DNA of 64,000 nt. Origin: Certhia americana. Its lineage: Eukaryota > Chordata > Aves > Passeriformes > Certhiidae. Positions 59,887 through 64,000 of this stretch are shown piece after piece (position 1 is the first letter of the stretch; each line of letters opens with the position of its first letter). The translations under genes and the position numbers were made by a program. Where the stretch lies: NCBI GenBank assembly GCA_018697195.1, contig CM031878.1, positions 62,995,471-63,059,470 of the forward strand, given 5' to 3'. The notes under the pieces were generated by a model. The model was not told where the DNA came from. It made no database searches and saw only the letters and a list, made by a program, of their open reading frames with translations.

Positions 59887-60500
59887 TGTCCTGGGGTGAT
59901 GTTATGAGGTTTGTATCCCCACTTGTCTGTCTGTTTAGGATGGAGATGTTCTTCAGGACTGGCTCAGGGAAGTTTTGTTCTGGTTTTGTTATCAGCGTGT
60001 GGATAATAGTCAGAGGGACACAGACACAGTGTGCTGCTTTTGCTGCTGCTTTTGCTGCTGCTGGCTGCTTTGCTTGCTTGCTCTTGCTTCTGCTTAGCCC
60101 TTTAGTTAGTTTAGCTAGACAGTCCAAGATTCCTCTGGCCTGCATTTCTTTCCCTCTATCCTTTCGTGGAATCATTCAAACCTGCTCTGCACTGGGACCT
60201 GGGAAACACCGAGAGTCTGCACTCTGTGTCCTGCAGCAGCCTGCCCAGTGCTGGAGAGATCAACAACAGAGTGACCACTCCCCAAAGAGAGAGACTGTCT
60301 GAATTTGTTATCATGTCAGAACGGTGATTGTTCATCTTGTGTGTTGGGGGGTGCTCTGTCTGTTAAATAAACAGGTTTCTTTCCACTTCTCTCCGAGGAA
60401 TCCTTCCCGAACCGGTGAGGGTGGGGAGGGGCCGTGGGGGTTTGCTCTCTGAAGGGGCCACTTGGGGAGTTTCTCCCCAAACTTGCCCTAAACCAGGACA
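59887..60500 (+). mobile_element. Solo ERV LTR, + strand, near-complete
   Basis: The LTR starts TGTCCTGGGGTGATGTTATG at 59887 and ends AAACCAGGACA at 60500, so TGTCCTGG and CCAGGACA form terminal inverted repeats. AATAAA lies at 60366-60371, followed by CAGGTTTCTTTCCACTTCTC and a G-rich U5. The CTATC before and CTATT after may be a 5-bp target-site duplication with one mismatch. A CTG/TTG-rich stretch (60031-60065) lies in U3. No internal sequence remains. It is sense-oriented relative to FBXL17. Confidence 0.88.
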
Positions 60501-63500
60501 CTATTTTGACTATTTTTGTAGATTTTAAGCTGTATACTTAATAGTGCATAGAAATGTGACATTAATTCAATCATTTGTAAATGTGCAGGTATTTTTGTGT
60601 CTGCAGAACAAAGTCTAATTGCTATTTAGCAGTAGTTTTTTAGCAAAAGTTTGAAGATGGACAATGCGATAGAAAGCAATTAAAGATACTAAATGTACAT
60701 TAAAAACAGTTGAAAACTTGGTGGGTTTTGCTGTATAAGCACATTCTGAAGAGTATCTCTCTGCAGTTAGTTTGTGTTTAGATGCTATTAGGTGTGCAGA
60801 AATTTTGTAGTGCAATATGTATATAAATGCCCTACCATTTTTAGCAGGCTATTTGAAGAAAAAAATATTTAATTCTGTAATATTATTTGGTTTATATTTT
60901 CAAATAATACTTGCAAATAAAAAAGCAATATTTTTGTCCAACAGTTAAAAAAAATTTAATACATTCTTCTTGAATTAAATATGCTTCATGTCTTTCTGTG
61001 TCTGATCTTTTTACGAAATGCTGCTTTGAAAGCTGACAAACTTCAATGCATCATAAAAGACAGCAGGCAGATCAAATATTTGGATACCTTGTTTTATGAA
61101 TGTGTGTTTCAATAAATTGTTCTTTTAATCTGGTAATTCTCTTAAAGATGTCATTCTTTATGTATCAAATCTGCCATTCATGAATTGGCGTGTTAGCGCT
61201 GTGTTTACTAGGTCAGGCAACTTCTGCAACAGTTAGTCTCCATCACAGAAGACTGCACCCTTCTTGCATCTATTCAGTTCTCCAGGAATATTTGTTCCCC
61301 ACAGATTTGTCTTAAAAGTAGTGTTCAATTAGTTTTATTTTTTCAGGTAACACTGCAAATTTATTTTCTTTGCTTAGCGTAGCAGTGGAATTTTTGCTGT
61401 TTTTACTGGTTAACCTGTTTGTAATTATTTTCAGAAGATATATAATTATAGTTTTCTTGATTTTTTTTCTGACTTCTTTTCTTGTCTTCCAGAAAAGATA
61501 GGCTCCTAAATGTAAGGAGTAATTACTAATGTTGTACACCACAAAATCAACATTTTTGTAAAATGCGCAGTTGATTCTGAAAACAAATATTATTGAAGAA
61601 CTACAAATTAATTTCATATTGTTGCATAAATGTATCATTAGAATTTCCATTTGCCTCACATTTTCAGTTGCTTATAGCTTTCCCTTGCTTTTTACTTTAG
61701 GCAGAAATTCACCTTCTAGCTAGGGAGTATGTGTGTGTGCCAATCTTTTGTTTAGAGAAGTTCTCATTTTTCATAAAAAAGTAAGAAATATCTATAAATA
61801 TCTCCTTATGAATCCTTAAAATTCACTTTTTTTTTCTGCACCAGTTAACAGGGGAAACTACAGCAGTATGACAGATGTGCTTTTGCTGTTCTGTAATCCT
61901 TTGAAAAATGAAGCTTGCCGATGTTCAAACCCAAGTTTGAAGAGAAGCATAATTATTTTCTGCATATACATGTCATCTATAGTAAAGATAATTAATTTTG
62001 AGATGGATTACTTAGATGTATGTAGAGCATTGTGATGTGACTTGGCACAGGATGAACAGTTTTGTTCAGGCAGTGAAAATACTTGGTAGGGCTTACCTAC
62101 TACTTGTTTCACTACATGCTATGGTCTGCTCTAAGTATAGGATCAAATAAAAGCAGGCAATGATGATTTTGTATTGTTTTGTGTTGGTTTACTTTTGCTT
62201 ATCTATGCTTTGTTCTTTGGTGGTTTTTTGAGAGGAACATGTGAAAAAAAGGACTCTCTGAAAATAAGGCAGCTCTGACTCTCTTTGGTTTTGTCTGAGA
62301 GGCTTTTCATCCCTATAGTAAAAATCAGTGGATGGCTCTGATTTTTTTTTTTTCCACAGCTTTAGCTAATATGCCTAGGTTTTGTCTTGGAAAAATAATA
62401 ATGAAGTTCCTTGGTGATGGGTTTTGGGCAGAGTTTTTTGCTTGTTTGCTTTTGGGGTTTGGTTTTTTTTTTTTTTATCATTTGGAGAATATGGTTTGAG
62501 GATTAAATGAAGTGAGAGTTCTGGAAAAGCCTTGCTTCTGTAATCTGCAAGATGATTAGACAAACTTGCTTTCCCAGAAATCGTATGTTCTCTGATACTG
62601 AAAAGAGACTGTAATGGGTGCTGTAGCTTCACTCCTACTTTTTCCATGATTCTCCCCTGAAGTTGAAGCTTGGCCTAATCAAAGGATAGATTAGTTATAA
62701 GTGATGCTGCTCTCCAAATACATCCAGTTGTACAGCCCATTCTGCTTTTTTTTGTCTGCTGGAAAAGAGTGAGGATTGGCAGTCAGATTTTCCCCAAACT
62801 CATGCTTGTTTAGTTTGGTTTTTTTTTTATTTCCCCATTTCTGGGAAATATTTAAATCATAGGTGTTATTATTTCTGAGAGTGAATGTGAGCCATTTTTA
62901 TCATAGAGGATTGTTAGTTTATGCTCCACATGATCTTGTCTTTAAAATAAAAGGTTAGTAAAGTAATAGATGAGTATGGAATAAAAGGAATAGATTGTGA
63001 GCATCAGACTAACTTGAGAAAATTAACTCTTGAACATGTTCCCTGGTGTATAGGTTCCTCAAAATAAAAGGAGGAAGGGGAAATTGCATCTTAAGACATT
63101 GAGTCTGCTGGTAGGAATTGTGAAAAATGGTTTTGAATTTGTTTTTAGCAGTGAAATCTCATACAGCTGTACAGCACAATGTGTTAAAATTATTTCATTG
63201 CTGAGCTGGAGCACTTTTGCCATAGGTAGACTTTGGCCATATAGATTGCTGGTCTAAATTCTCTCAGATATTTGAATGTTTTATTCTATGCTACCATTTT
63301 ATAAGCATTTACCAATGGATTTCAGTGATAGAAAAATGTCTTTAAAAAAGACAAATGTGTTTAGCAGAGTAAAGACTAAGAAAGTACTAGCAGACATGTG
63401 GTCATTCAGCGGTGCACTGTTTATAAATTTGTGAAGTTATCACTGAATTGACATGGATTCCAGTGCCTTGATGAAATCCAGTCTAATACATTAACACTGT

Positions 63501-64000
63501 GATTTTTATCAACTAAACCAAAAGTCCTTATTGGGAAGTTTAGAAACTATTTCTGTGTGAATTTATGAGCCTGAATCAGTACTTTGGCTGTTTAGAAGTT
63601 AATTACACAGGTGGAGAAGTTTTAAATTATTCAGTATCCCATAAGCTGCTCTTTGTGCAGCTCTTGAATTACTGTGATTAAAGGTATTTTGGTATGCTAT
63701 ATGCATTTTGTTGTTTGTTTTCCTCCTAAACACAAACTTAATATTATGTAAATAATTTAAATGACATTTTCTAAAATATTTACATTTAAAATCAGTTGGG
63801 TTAAATTATATGCATCTGTGTAAGGTGTAGACCTCTCCTATGTCAATTTTTTTTTAAAAGTCACAACACACCACATTATTTATGAGTTCCACAACTCACA
63901 AATGCACAACTCATTGCTAATTAGCGTGAGGAGTTCTGATGGATAGAGGTTTTACAATTCATCTTAATATTCTATTCATGTTAGTAAGAATGTGGTTTTT

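Larger units (their letters stand above)
47597..64000 (+). other. FBXL17: FBXL17 intron 4 (at least 16.4 kb, continues past the edge)
   Basis: Donor GTAAGT at 47597. I looked for the next exon, which should start with a Val codon followed by Thr-Asp-Gln, and did not find it. Mammalian FBXL17 introns are very long, so this is expected. Repeats at 52.6, 53.4, 57.0, 59.4 and 59.9 kb are listed separately. The stretches 47.6-52.6, 53.6-56.9, 57.1-59.3 and 60.5-64.0 kb are AT-rich with no supported feature beyond an A-rich run near 49.6 kb. Confidence 0.9.

Noticed and set aside
1..64000. CRISPR arrays, tRNA/rRNA genes, operons or a novel multi-gene system
   Set aside because: None seen. The window is vertebrate DNA with one split gene and transposable elements. 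Tandem repeats present are microsatellites or local duplications without spacer structure.

Overview
The window is bird genomic DNA, most likely from a songbird or a close relative. Three things point there: dense fragments of CR1 (chicken repeat 1) LINEs, several LTR families I recognise as avian endogenous retroviruses (ERVs), and one gene that can be read with confidence, the 5' part of FBXL17, encoded on the + strand. FBXL17 lies on the Z chromosome in birds as far as I know, so Z linkage is a reasonable inference, but the sequence itself does not prove it.

Layout. Bases 1-28,400 are intergenic. They hold AT-rich DNA without supported genes, CR1 fragments at 9.1-10.7, 13.4-16.0, 18.3-19.1, 24.6-25.6 and 28.0-28.3 kb, and ERV LTRs at 5.8-6.3, 9.5-10.0, 20.9-21.5, 22.6-23.2 and 25.6-26.9 kb. 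Several are nested or rearranged. The 13.4-16.0 kb CR1 is the longest and still shows endonuclease and reverse-transcriptase motifs, but it is frameshifted and dead.

Bases 28.43-29.64 kb form a CpG island with the FBXL17 promoter, a short upstream ORF and coding exon 1 (28,766-29,500). Exon 2 is 43,197-43,319, exon 3 is 46,504-46,761 and exon 4 is 47,465-47,596. Intron 4 runs off the right edge, more than 16 kb without a further recognisable exon. All four introns are phase 0. The 416 codons present encode a disordered, Pro/Cys-rich N-terminal region, the complete F-box (split between exons 1 and 2) and the first cysteine-containing leucine-rich repeats. The remaining repeats and the C-terminus lie beyond the window.

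FBXL17 is the substrate-recognition subunit of an SCF (SKP1-CUL1-F-box) ubiquitin ligase, known in mammals for quality control of BTB-domain dimers. Its introns carry mostly antisense repeats: seven of nine recognised LTR units and both CR1 loci lie opposite to the gene. Intron 2 also holds the 3' end of a decayed provirus (a putative env remnant, polypurine tract and LTR).

I found no CRISPR array, operon, tRNA or rRNA and no clear new biological system. The observations most worth checking are a candidate N-myristoylation signal and conserved cysteine blocks in the FBXL17 N-terminus, the upstream ORF, the rearranged ERV at 25.9-26.9 kb, nested insertions inside CR1 copies, and the palindrome at the 3' end of the long CR1. 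All repeat names rest on recognition by eye, and repeat boundaries are approximate unless a terminal motif is stated.
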